A DNA stretch of 11,261 nt, taken from assembly GCA_031548675.1 (NCBI GenBank), contig JAVBQU010000026.1, positions 1 to 11,261 on the forward strand. Direction: 5' to 3'. Each line of letters opens with the position of its first letter. Positions within the stretch are counted from its first letter, which is position 1. The translations under genes were made by a program, and so were the position numbers. Source of the DNA: JAVBQU01 sp031548675. GTDB lineage: Bacteria; Bacteroidota; Bacteroidia; Bacteroidales; P3. The notes beneath the pieces were generated by a model, which made no database searches, had not been told where the DNA came from, and was given only the letters and a program-made list of their open reading frames with translations. Shown here piece by piece: positions 1 through 7,036 of this stretch.

Positions 1-61
1 AGGAAATTCAAAAAAAATGCATTTCCATAAAATATTTTTTTAGTTCGTTTGTCTACATAAA

Positions 62-79
62 CAGAGAATATAATCTCTG
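62..79 (+). promoter_or_regulatory. Inverted repeat in the leader of the ABC exporter operon (possible operator)
   Basis: A perfect 6-bp inverted repeat, CAGAGA (62-67) and TCTCTG (74-79), surrounds an AT-only spacer 36 bp upstream of the first exporter gene. A TTTG lies at 48-51, and 19 nt further on is TAATCTCT, a poor match to the Bacteroidota -7 box TAnnTTTG. If that is the promoter, the repeat overlaps it, which is where a repressor would bind. No regulator gene is visible in the window. An AAGGA at 99-103 could serve as ribosome binding site for the ATG at 115. The palindrome is directly visible; the operator role is inference. Confidence 0.3.
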
Positions 80-114
80 ACTTTTATGAATGTAAACTAA
101 GGAAACCAATAAAA

Positions 115-1065
115 ATGAACAATTCGGTTATAGAGGTCGAAAACCTTGTCAAAAAGTACAAATCATCCAAACATCCTGCGGTAGACGATATCAGTTTTTC
201 TGTTAATGCCGGCGATTTTTTCGCCTTTTTGGGTCCCAACGGAGCAGGGAAAAGCACTACAATTTCCATTTTAACCACAACCCTTTCCAAAACATCCGGT
301 ACAGTAAAGATTGCCGGATACGATGTAGAAAAAGAAGCCGGTTTGGTAAGAGAAAAAATAGGAATTATTTTTCAACAACCCAGTCTCGACCCCAATCTTT
401 CAGCAGAAGAAAACATCCGCTTCCATGCCTGCCTGTATGGTTTGTATGGCTATCGTCCCCTATTTCGGATGATGCCCGCTGCCTACAAAGACCGTGTAGT
501 TGAGCTGGCAGAACTTGTAGGAATAAAAGATGCGCTGTTTAGACCCATTAAAAAGCTGTCGGGTGGGATGCAGCGTAAGCTGGAAATTATCCGCAGCCTC
601 ATACATACCCCGTCTATATTGTTTCTCGATGAACCGACAACAGGGCTGGATGCCGTAAGCCGTCGAAACCTGTGGGATTATATCAATCAGGTACGACGAG
701 AAAATGGTACGACAGTCTTTTTGACAACCCACTACATCGATGAGTGCGAGAATGTGGACAGGGTTTGTATCGTAAATCATGGAAAAATTGCCATTAATGG
801 CTCGCCCGAAGAGATGAAGCAAAGCCTGCTGAAACAAGAACTGATTGTAGATACAGACGACCGAGGACAGCTTATCGGCGAACTTTCAGCCATGGGGATG
901 TCTTACCGGATGGAAGATCACATTATTTTACCATACCAAAACACAACCGCACAGGAGATTATTTCAAGCCTCAAGACCCGATTAACTGTACTCAAGATAC
1001 AAGAACCCACTTTAGAAGATGCTTATGTGGAATATATTAACAAAATAGAAAGAATTGCAGGATGA
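115..1065 (+). CDS. ABC-2 type exporter, ATP-binding subunit (DrrA/CcmA-like)
   Basis: This is the cytoplasmic ATPase of an ABC export system, 316 aa, the usual size for DrrA-type subunits. All nucleotide-binding motifs are intact and in order: Walker A GPNGAGKST at residues 40-48, Q-loop FQQ around 86-88, signature LSGGMQ at 148-153, Walker B ending LDEP at 171-174 with catalytic Glu173, D-loop GLDA at 177-180 and switch His206. The last 80 or so residues form the C-terminal extension (DUF4162-like) typical of drug/lipid exporters of this class. The ATG at 115 follows an AAGGA and puts the first beta strand (IEVENLVKKY) at the right distance from Walker A. It overlaps the permease gene by ATGA, implying translational coupling. 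The substrate cannot be read from sequence; an antibiotic, lipid or other amphiphile is typical of the family. Confidence 0.93.
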   Translation: MNNSVIEVENLVKKYKSSKHPAVDDISFSVNAGDFFAFLGPNGAGKSTTISILTTTLSKTSGTVKIAGYDVEKEAGLVREKIGIIFQQPSLDPNLSAEENIRFHACLYGLYGYRPLFRMMPAAYKDRVVELAELVGIKDALFRPIKKLSGGMQRKLEIIRSLIHTPSILFLDEPTTGLDAVSRRNLWDYINQVRRENGTTVFLTTHYIDECENVDRVCIVNHGKIAINGSPEEMKQSLLKQELIVDTDDRGQLIGELSAMGMSYRMEDHIILPYQNTTAQEIISSLKTRLTVLKIQEPTLEDAYVEYINKIERIAG

Positions 1066-1880
1066 GCAAGATAACACTACAAACCAAAAAATCGAGGTTC
1101 TCGCGTGAATGTACCGCTGTTTTTACCATTGCGGCAAGAGATGTTTTACTTTCTCTCAAATCACCCGCTATGCTGATTATGAGTTTAGCCATGCCCATCG
1201 TAATGATGGGAATGCTGGGAGGCAGCCTTGCCCAAAATATGGCAAGTGGTTTGGGGTTTAACTACGGTCAGTTTATGCTGGTTGGTATGCTGGTAAGTAT
1301 GTTGTTTCAGTTTACCATCATGGGACTTACTTCGCTGGTAGACGATCACGAAACGGACTTTACACAGGAGATGATGATTTCGCCTGTTTCACGCTATTCT
1401 ATTGTTATCGGTAAAATATTCGGTTCTTCGTTCGGAGGAATTCTCGGCATGATAGGTGCGTTGATTGTAGGACTTATGATGGGAATTACTTTGTCTCCTT
1501 GGCAGTTTGTATTAATTTTGGCACTCTCACCCTTGATGTGTCTTTCGGCAGGTGCTATGGCAATGCTGCTTATGGGGATTATTAAGAACAACAAAACCGC
1601 CAATATGGTTACGATGGTACTAGCTATGACACAGATATTTCTTTCGGGAGCTATCATACCGATCAGTCATTCGCATGGTATTCTGCTGGTATTAAACCGC
1701 CTGATGCCGATGACTTATTGTCTCGACCTTACGCGGGCAGTTGTGTATGCTGGAACACCTGAGTACAGCAGTGTTGTGCTGTTCAATCCGGTAGTAAATT
1801 GCATTGCCATAGTCTCGTTGACGTTGGTTTGTTTGATAATAGGGACATACTTTTTTGCGAGATCAGAGAAAAACCGGTAA
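1062..1880 (+). CDS. ABC-2 type exporter, permease subunit (DrrB-like)
   Basis: This is the integral membrane partner of the preceding ATPase, 272 aa. About six hydrophobic segments are visible, near residues 35-56, 70-92, 121-144, 147-172, 180-202 and 245-266. The short cytosolic N-terminus and the acidic stretch DDHETDFTQEMMISPVSR (94-111), followed by a basic/hydrophobic segment, are the arrangement of ABC-2 permeases, as is the FLSGAIIP sequence (193-200) at the end of the fifth segment. Its ATG lies within the stop of the ATPase gene (ATGA), so the two are made together and should form a transporter of two ATPases and two permeases in the inner membrane. No accessory membrane-fusion or outer-membrane gene follows; the next gene is convergent. 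Export direction is inferred from the family. Confidence 0.9.
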   Translation: MSKITLQTKKSRFSRECTAVFTIAARDVLLSLKSPAMLIMSLAMPIVMMGMLGGSLAQNMASGLGFNYGQFMLVGMLVSMLFQFTIMGLTSLVDDHETDFTQEMMISPVSRYSIVIGKIFGSSFGGILGMIGALIVGLMMGITLSPWQFVLILALSPLMCLSAGAMAMLLMGIIKNNKTANMVTMVLAMTQIFLSGAIIPISHSHGILLVLNRLMPMTYCLDLTRAVVYAGTPEYSSVVLFNPVVNCIAIVSLTLVCLIIGTYFFARSEKNR

Positions 1881-1889
1881 ATACGCTAC

Positions 1890-1906
1890 GCTAAATATAT
1901 TTTAGC
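1890..1906. terminator. Weak bidirectional terminator candidate between convergent genes
   Basis: A perfect 6-bp stem, GCTAAA (1890-1895) and TTTAGC (1901-1906), with loop TATAT lies in the 48-bp gap between the convergently read permease and COG4705 genes. The stem is short and AT-rich and no long T-run follows it on either strand, so it is only a candidate. Confidence 0.28.
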
Positions 1907-1928
1907 ATGAGTACAGGTCAAAAAAGAA

Positions 1929-2687
1929 TCATTTATTTTTAATAACTTTTGAAGGCTTTTGTTGCTTATAGGATATAAAAATAAGTAATGCCATAATGGC
2001 GATTGAAACCAAAGAGGCTCCCAATCGATCTAAATTTAAACCTCCTTTAGCAAGCGGCTTGGTAAGGAAATCGCCAAAAGTTGCCCCGAATGGACGAGTA
2101 AAGATAAAAGCTATCCAAAATAAAAGAATATGATTTAGTTTAGTGAAATAGTGTAATAACGAAACAATTAATATGATTCCGCCCGTAATGGCTGCTCCTG
2201 TAAGGTATTCCATTCCCAAATTATCACTTAAGAAATCACCAAAAGCCGTACCTAAAGTATTGGAAAACAAAATGGCAATCCAATAGTATAATTCTTTGTT
2301 ATGGTCGGTTATTGGATATACTTCGAGGTTTTTATACCGCATCTTCCACAAGAACAAGGTAAAGAATAATCCTGTTATAAGCAATAAACTTCCCCAAGCA
2401 TAACCTAAACCTAAAGTTCGTGTAAGGCAATCCGAAATCTCGGTTCCTAAAGTTGTAGTGGCTATTATTACCAGCCAGTAGATAGCTGGAATATGCTTTT
2501 TGAGTAGTAGCTGGGTTATTAATACAAGGAGAAAGAAACTAAGCGTAATGGCTATTCCTACAATATAACCTAAATCTAATGTCATTGAAAAGAAATCTCC
2601 CAAGGTTTCGCCCAAAGTGGTGGCTGCAATTTTCATTAACCAAAATAAGATGGTAATTTTGGCTACTTTATTTAAGTGCTCATTCAT
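1929..2687 (-). CDS. COG4705-type polytopic membrane protein with four internal repeats
   Basis: A very hydrophobic 252-aa protein with about eight membrane segments arranged as four repeats. Each repeat starts with a helix ending in a TLGxxxGD-like signature: T24-LG-ETLGD31, T79-LG-TEISD86, T144-LG-TAFGD151 and P199-FG-ATFGD206. The aspartate is present in all four, and the first three repeats continue into a leucine/glycine motif (LDLGY, LGLGY, LGMEY). Signatures are 55, 65 and 55 residues apart, so the protein looks like a two-repeat unit duplicated once. I recognise this as the COG4705 family of uncharacterised membrane proteins, whose function I do not know. Conserved intramembrane Gly/Asp would suit a transport path, but that is inference. 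No signal peptide; the C-terminus is lysine-rich (KPSKVIKNK). The gene lies beyond the hydrogenase operon terminator, so it is probably transcribed separately, though I see no clear promoter in 2688-2786. Confidence 0.82.
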   Translation of the reverse strand: MNEHLNKVAKITILFWLMKIAATTLGETLGDFFSMTLDLGYIVGIAITLSFFLLVLITQLLLKKHIPAIYWLVIIATTTLGTEISDCLTRTLGLGYAWGSLLLITGLFFTLFLWKMRYKNLEVYPITDHNKELYYWIAILFSNTLGTAFGDFLSDNLGMEYLTGAAITGGIILIVSLLHYFTKLNHILLFWIAFIFTRPFGATFGDFLTKPLAKGGLNLDRLGASLVSIAIMALLIFISYKQQKPSKVIKNK

Positions 2688-2786
2688 AGGAATTATTAAA
2701 AAGATATTTTTGACGACAATAATAAACGATATTTGAGCTAAATTATTTTTCCATTCAGTAAAAAGTTTTAGTGTAAAATAATAAGA

Positions 2787-2836
2787 ATATTAAAAGCGGG
2801 CGGCTATTCGTGAGAATAACCGCCCGCTTTTAATAT
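2787..2836 (-). terminator. Strong rho-independent terminator of the hydrogenase operon
   Basis: A long hairpin lies 15 bp beyond the hydC stop. Its arms are 2787-2809 and 2814-2836, with a GTGA loop and one C/A mismatch (2804/2819). The core is the GC-rich AAAAGCGGGCGG against CCGCCCGCTTTT. Read on the - strand, the stem ends in UUUUAA followed by a U-rich tail (AUUCUUAUUAUUUU), as expected of an intrinsic terminator for transcripts from hydC. The near-perfect symmetry would allow it to work in the other direction too, but no + strand gene ends here. Confidence 0.9.
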
Positions 2837-2851
2837 ATGAAGGTAGAGTAA

Positions 2852-3334
2852 TTATGCAGTTGCATATTCTGCAATAATATCCTTTACGCCGTCAGGAGAA
2901 ACACGACCATAAACTTTTTCGCCGATAAGCACTACCGGAGCTAATCCGCAAGCACCTACACAACGAAGACAGTTTAAAGAGAATTTACCATCAGCAGAAG
3001 TTTCGCCTACTGCAATACCCAAACTGCGTTTAAACTCATCCAAAACCTTTTCTGCACCACGCACATAGCAAGCCGTTCCCATACAGATAGAGATAGGATG
3101 CTCGCCTTTGGGCAGCATGGTAAAAAATGAATAGAAAGTTACGATGCCGTACACATGGGCAACCGGCAGACTAAGCTTCGCAGCTACAACCTCCTGTACT
3201 TCGGCAGGCAGATACCCAAAAGCACCTTGTACTTTGTGTAACACATTAATTACTTCCCCCTTTTCGTTATTAAAGGAACTACAAATCTCTTTGATTTTAT
3301 TTATTTTGTCTTCTGATAATTTGATCTTAACCAT
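2852..3334 (-). CDS. hydC: Electron-bifurcating [FeFe] hydrogenase subunit gamma (NuoE-like, [2Fe-2S])
   Basis: This is the small subunit of the HydABC hydrogenase, 160 aa, the normal size for NuoE/HydC. It consists of an N-terminal helical bundle (residues 1-75, with the family stretch YGIVTFYSFF at 62-71) and a thioredoxin-like domain. The [2Fe-2S] ligands are all present: Cys84 and Cys89 in ICMGTACYVRGA, and Cys125 and Cys129 in CLRCVGACGLAPV. An additional Cys122 sits just before the second pair. In HydABC and complex I this subunit sits beside the flavin of the NuoF-like subunit. Here it is the last gene of the operon, 62 nt after hydA, with a palindrome in that gap and the operon terminator just downstream. 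It could be called NuoE, but the neighbouring hydrogenase and the absence of membrane subunits make HydC (HndA in Desulfovibrio naming) the better name. Confidence 0.93.
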   Translation of the reverse strand: MVKIKLSEDKINKIKEICSSFNNEKGEVINVLHKVQGAFGYLPAEVQEVVAAKLSLPVAHVYGIVTFYSFFTMLPKGEHPISICMGTACYVRGAEKVLDEFKRSLGIAVGETSADGKFSLNCLRCVGACGLAPVVLIGEKVYGRVSPDGVKDIIAEYATA

Positions 3335-3352
3335 AATCTTATTTTATTTTTA

Positions 3353-3371
3353 GTTACGCGTTACGCGTAAC
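3353..3371 (-). promoter_or_regulatory. Perfect palindromic hairpin in the hydA-hydC gap
   Basis: GTTACGCG (3353-3360) and CGCGTAAC (3364-3371) form an 8-bp perfect stem with a 3-nt loop, in the 62-nt gap between the hydA stop and the hydC start. Its 3' flank in the - strand transcript is A-rich, not U-rich, so it is not an ordinary intrinsic terminator. An outer pair AGTTAC (3352-3357)/GTAACT (3374-3379) gives an alternative fold. Possible roles are mRNA processing or stabilisation that sets the relative amount of HydC, or a protein binding site. The palindrome is directly seen; a role is inference. Confidence 0.5.
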
Positions 3372-3396
3372 ATGTAACTGGTTCTACGTTCCAAAA

Positions 3397-5175
3397 TTAA
3401 TTTTCTACGATATCTATGTGTTTAGATTTGTCGAAGTAATGCGTATGCAGCAATTCGTGGGATTTATGTCCGCAAGGCTCGCCCAAAAATTCTTTATACA
3501 ATTGCTGTACAGAAACGTTTTCATGCGATTTACGAATAGGTTTTCCTGCATCTTCGCGATAGATTGCCTCAAAACGTTTTTTGATAATTTCGCTGTCGCC
3601 ATGGTGGAAAGGCTGACCGCCGCCGCCAATACATCCGCCCGGACAAGCCATAACTTCGATAGCGTGGAAATTTACCTCATTATTACGTACTTTTTCGAGC
3701 AATGCACGGGCATTTCCCAATCCATGGGCAATACCGATGGTAATAGGAGTTCCGTTGAAATCTACGGTAGCTTGGCGGATACCATCTAAGCCGCGTAATT
3801 CGTTAAAATCAACTTTTGCCAAAGCTTTTCCGGTAAATATTTCATAAGCTGTACGGGTAGCCGCTTCGATAACGCCTCCGGTAGCACCGAAAATAACACC
3901 GGCTCCGGTCGATTCTCCAAGCGGGTTATCGAAATTCTCTTCCGGTAATGTATTTAAATCAATATTGAATTGTTTAATTAGCTGAGCCAATTCGCGGGTA
4001 GAAATAGCATAATCCACATCAGGATTGCCGTTTACTTTAAACTCATCGCGTTGGCATTCGTATTTCTTTGCCAAGCAGGGCATGATAGATACCACAACCA
4101 AATCTTCGCGTTTGATTCCCATTTTATCAGCCCAATAGGATTTGGCAATAGCACCAAACATTTGTTGGGGCGATTTAGCTGTAGAGGGAACATCGAGCAT
4201 ATCCGAAAAATTGGTTTCGAAGAAATTTACCCAACCCGGACAACAAGAAGTTAAGATTGGGAGTTTTACATTTTTATCTCCTGCCATAAATTTACTGATA
4301 CGGCTTAATAGTTCCGTACCCTCTTCCATAATGGTAAGGTCAGCAGCAAAATCGGTATCGAAAATATAATTGAAGCCTATGCGGCGTAAAGCAGCAGCCA
4401 TTTTTCCGGTAACAATGGTTCCAGCTTCCATGCCGAATTCTTCTCCCAATGCTACGCGGACAGCCGGAGCAGTTTGTACGATAACGGTTTTACGCGGATC
4501 GCTCAAGGCTTGGATTACCTGACGGGTTTGATCTACCTCGCTTAAAGCTCCTACCGGACATACCATTACACATTGTCCGCAATAGGTACAAGGAGATTTT
4601 TCCAAATCTTCTTCAAAAGCGGGAGCCACCACAGCATCGAATCCACGGTTTACAGCAGATAAAGCACCTACGGTTTGTACTTTGTTGCACATCATTTCGC
4701 AACGGCGGCACATCACACATTTGTCGATATCGCGAATGATTGAAGGTGATAAATCCTTGCGGTAGGTAGATTGAGCTCCTTGGAAAGGAATTTCGCGGAT
4801 ACCCAAACGTTGTGCTAAGTTTTGCAATTCGCAGCTTCCCGATTTAGAGCATACCAAACAATCTGTCGGGTGGTCGGAAAGAATTAATTCCACAACCGTG
4901 CGGCGTGCATTGATTACACGTGAAGTGTGTGTACGGATTACCATTCCTTCTTCGCAATTGGTAGCACAGGCAGGAGCTAAATTTCTTCTGCCTTCTACCT
5001 CTACTACGCAAACACGGCATCCGCCGGGTTTATTTTCTATTTTCATCCCGCCCAATTCGAAATAACAAAGGGTAGGGATATCTATTTTTACTTCACGGGC
5101 AGCTTTTAATATCGAAGTTCCTTTGGCAACTTCAATAGGCTTATTATCTATGGTTATTTTTATTGTTTCGCTCAT
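3397..5175 (-). CDS. hydA: [FeFe] hydrogenase catalytic subunit, group A3/HydA type
   Basis: This is the catalytic subunit for reversible H2 production, 592 aa, cytoplasmic (no signal peptide). Domains in order: plant-type [2Fe-2S] ferredoxin (Cys37, 53, 56, 70); His-ligated [4Fe-4S] site (His102, Cys106, 109, 115); two [4Fe-4S] clusters (Cys153, 156, 159, with 206; and Cys196, 199, 202, with 163); then the H-cluster domain. The three H-cluster signatures are intact: TSCCPGW at 309-315, MPCLAKKYE at 365-373 and EVMACPGGCIGGGGQP at 507-522. Ligands Cys312, 367, 511 and 515 have the same spacing (55, 144, 4) as those of Clostridium CpI as I recall it; Cys311 matches the proton-transfer cysteine. 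A short His-rich tail (HELLHTHY, 573-580) follows. With HydB and HydC it should form the bifurcating complex that uses NADH and ferredoxin together. The hydE, hydF and hydG maturases are not in this window. Confidence 0.96.
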   Translation of the reverse strand: MSETIKITIDNKPIEVAKGTSILKAAREVKIDIPTLCYFELGGMKIENKPGGCRVCVVEVEGRRNLAPACATNCEEGMVIRTHTSRVINARRTVVELILSDHPTDCLVCSKSGSCELQNLAQRLGIREIPFQGAQSTYRKDLSPSIIRDIDKCVMCRRCEMMCNKVQTVGALSAVNRGFDAVVAPAFEEDLEKSPCTYCGQCVMVCPVGALSEVDQTRQVIQALSDPRKTVIVQTAPAVRVALGEEFGMEAGTIVTGKMAAALRRIGFNYIFDTDFAADLTIMEEGTELLSRISKFMAGDKNVKLPILTSCCPGWVNFFETNFSDMLDVPSTAKSPQQMFGAIAKSYWADKMGIKREDLVVVSIMPCLAKKYECQRDEFKVNGNPDVDYAISTRELAQLIKQFNIDLNTLPEENFDNPLGESTGAGVIFGATGGVIEAATRTAYEIFTGKALAKVDFNELRGLDGIRQATVDFNGTPITIGIAHGLGNARALLEKVRNNEVNFHAIEVMACPGGCIGGGGQPFHHGDSEIIKKRFEAIYREDAGKPIRKSHENVSVQQLYKEFLGEPCGHKSHELLHTHYFDKSKHIDIVEN

Positions 5176-5229
5176 TTCTCTATATTTTTAAATGATTGTA
5201 AGTCCCTTTTTTAAGATTCAGGGGCTTAA

Positions 5230-7020
5230 TTATTGGACAAATATGGCATCAAATTTACATCTTTCAATACATGCACCGCATTTGATACATATTTCCTGAT
5301 TAATTACATGGGGCAGCTTTTTCTCGCCTTGAATTGCATTTACAGGGCATTTACGGGCACATGCTGTACATCCCACACAGGCTTCCTCATTAATAATATA
5401 TTGCATCAAAGATTTACAAACTCCTGCATGACATTTTTTATCTTTTACGTGAGCCATATATTCATCTTCAAAATGATCAAGCGTAGATAATATCGGATTC
5501 GGAGAAGTTTGCCCTAATCCGCATAAAGAAGCATCTTTGATAACCTGAGCCAAATTTCTCATTTTTTCAAGATCTTCCAATGTACCATGTCCATGCGTAA
5601 TTTTTTCCAATAATTCATATAAACGTTTGTTTCCGATACGGCAGGGAGCACATTTTCCACAACTTTCTTCTACCGTAAATTCCAGATAAAATTTAGCTAC
5701 AGAAACCATACAGCTGTCTTCGTCCATCACAATCATACCGCCCGAACCCATCATAGAGCCGGCAGCAATCAAAGTATCATATTCGATAGGAGTATCCAAG
5801 TGTTTTTGAGTTAAGCATCCGCCCGAAGGACCTCCGGTTTGTACTGCTTTAAATTGTTTGCCGTCTTTGATACCGCCGCCTATTTCGTAAATTACTTCAC
5901 GTAAAGTAATTCCCATAGGTACTTCAATCAAACCCACATTATTGATTTGACCTGCCAAAGCAAATACTTTGGTTCCTTTAGAACGTTCTGTTCCGATAGC
6001 AGCAAACCATTCCCAGCCTTTGTTGATGATAACAGGGATATTGGCGTAAGTTTCAACATTATTTACATTGGTAGGTTTTCCCAAATAACCCGATTGGGCA
6101 GGGAAAGGAGGTTTAAAAGTAGGCTCGCCGCGCATACCTTCCATAGAGTGGATCAAAGCCGTTTCTTCTCCGCAAACAAAAGCTCCCGCACCATAACGCA
6201 ATTCGATATCGAAATCGAAACCGCTGCTTAAAATGTCTTTTCCTAATAAGCCATATTCACGGGCTTGTCCGATAGCAGTTTTCAAACGTTCAATAGCCAA
6301 AGGATATTCGGCACGGATATAAACCAAACCTTTGGTAGCTCCGATAGCAAAACCGTTGATAGCCATAGCTTCGATAACCGAATGCGGGTCGCCTTCTAAA
6401 ATAGAACGATCCATAAATGCACCCGGATCACCCTCGTCGGCATTACAAACCACATATTTTTGGTCTGCATGGTTTTTGCTGGCAATTTCCCATTTCAAGC
6501 CGGTAGGAAATCCGCCGCCGCCGCGGCCGCGTAATCCTGATTTTTTCATGATATCGATTACCACAGCCGGATCCATTTCTAAAACTTTACCTAATGCCTG
6601 ATAACCATCACGGGATATATATTCATCAATATTTTCAGGATCAATAAAACCACAGTTACGCAAAGCAATACGCAATTGTTTCTTGTAAAATCCCATGTGC
6701 TTCGAATCGGCAACATGTTCTTTATTTTCAGGATCAGTATAAAGTAAGCGGGTTACTTTTCTTCCTTTAATAACATGTTCTTCAATAATTTCTCTTGCAT
6801 CTTCGGGTTTTACTTCAGTATAAAAAGTATTATCCGGCATTACTTTTACAATAGGTCCTTTTTCGCAGAAGCCAAAACAACCAGTAGTAATTACTTGAAT
6901 TTCGTCCGATAAACCTTTATCTTTTAAAATTTGGTTGAGGTTTGCAGCCAATATATGGCTTTCCGAAGCCTGACAGCCCGTACCGCCACAAACCAAGAGG
7001 TGCATTTTATATCTTGCCAT
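5230..7020 (-). CDS. hydB: Electron-bifurcating [FeFe] hydrogenase subunit beta (NuoF-like flavoprotein)
   Basis: This is the NADH- and FMN-binding subunit, 596 aa. An N-terminal thioredoxin-like [2Fe-2S] domain has Cys11, 16, 48 and 52. The NuoF core has the Gly-rich GRGGGGFPTGLKW (165-177), which binds FMN/NADH, and NADEGDPGAF (193-202). An SLBB-like region around 350-400 is followed by the NuoF [4Fe-4S] site (ESCGKCAPCR, Cys454, 457, 460, plus Cys500). The C-terminus adds two [4Fe-4S] ferredoxin motifs (Cys548, 551, 554, 558 and Cys578, 581, 584, 588), which complex I NuoF lacks but HydB/HndC proteins have. Cys530, His531 and Cys535 lie in the linker where HydABC enzymes have been reported to hold a zinc ion; applying that here is inference. 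The start is supported by an AGGAGA 8 nt upstream. It lies 16 nt after the HndB-like gene and 54 nt before hydA. Confidence 0.96.
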   Translation of the reverse strand: MARYKMHLLVCGGTGCQASESHILAANLNQILKDKGLSDEIQVITTGCFGFCEKGPIVKVMPDNTFYTEVKPEDAREIIEEHVIKGRKVTRLLYTDPENKEHVADSKHMGFYKKQLRIALRNCGFIDPENIDEYISRDGYQALGKVLEMDPAVVIDIMKKSGLRGRGGGGFPTGLKWEIASKNHADQKYVVCNADEGDPGAFMDRSILEGDPHSVIEAMAINGFAIGATKGLVYIRAEYPLAIERLKTAIGQAREYGLLGKDILSSGFDFDIELRYGAGAFVCGEETALIHSMEGMRGEPTFKPPFPAQSGYLGKPTNVNNVETYANIPVIINKGWEWFAAIGTERSKGTKVFALAGQINNVGLIEVPMGITLREVIYEIGGGIKDGKQFKAVQTGGPSGGCLTQKHLDTPIEYDTLIAAGSMMGSGGMIVMDEDSCMVSVAKFYLEFTVEESCGKCAPCRIGNKRLYELLEKITHGHGTLEDLEKMRNLAQVIKDASLCGLGQTSPNPILSTLDHFEDEYMAHVKDKKCHAGVCKSLMQYIINEEACVGCTACARKCPVNAIQGEKKLPHVINQEICIKCGACIERCKFDAIFVQ

Positions 7021-7028
7021 TGTTTATG

Positions 7029-7034
7029 TCTCCT
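7029..7034 (-). promoter_or_regulatory. Shine-Dalgarno sequence for hydB
   Basis: AGGAGA on the - strand, 8 nt before the ATG at 7020, is the clearest ribosome binding site in the window. Most other starts here have only A/T-rich upstream sequence, as is common in Bacteroidota. It fixes the hydB start and suggests the flavoprotein is translated strongly and independently of the preceding gene. Confidence 0.7.
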
Positions 7035-7036
7035 GT

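Noticed and set aside
2..41. GGAAAT/ATTTCC pair followed by a T-run, as a terminator of an upstream gene
   Set aside because: The 6-bp stem is AT-rich with a 13-nt loop and the T-run begins 7 nt after it; the upstream gene is outside the window.
460..837. A 125-aa - strand frame inside the exporter ATPase gene
   Set aside because: It is antisense to a gene with every ABC motif intact and shows no family resemblance of its own.
3418..3789. Open + strand frames opposite the hydrogenase, pth and ftcD genes (for example 123 aa here, 114 aa at 8764-9108)
   Set aside because: They lie wholly antisense to well-supported genes, have no recognisable domains and no promoter or ribosome binding site; they are shadows of coding sequence.
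5199..5228. Imperfect hairpin (TAAGTCCCT/AGGGGCTTA) between hydB and hydA
   Set aside because: It has a mismatch, a 12-nt loop and no U-run; it is too weak to claim as a terminator or processing site.
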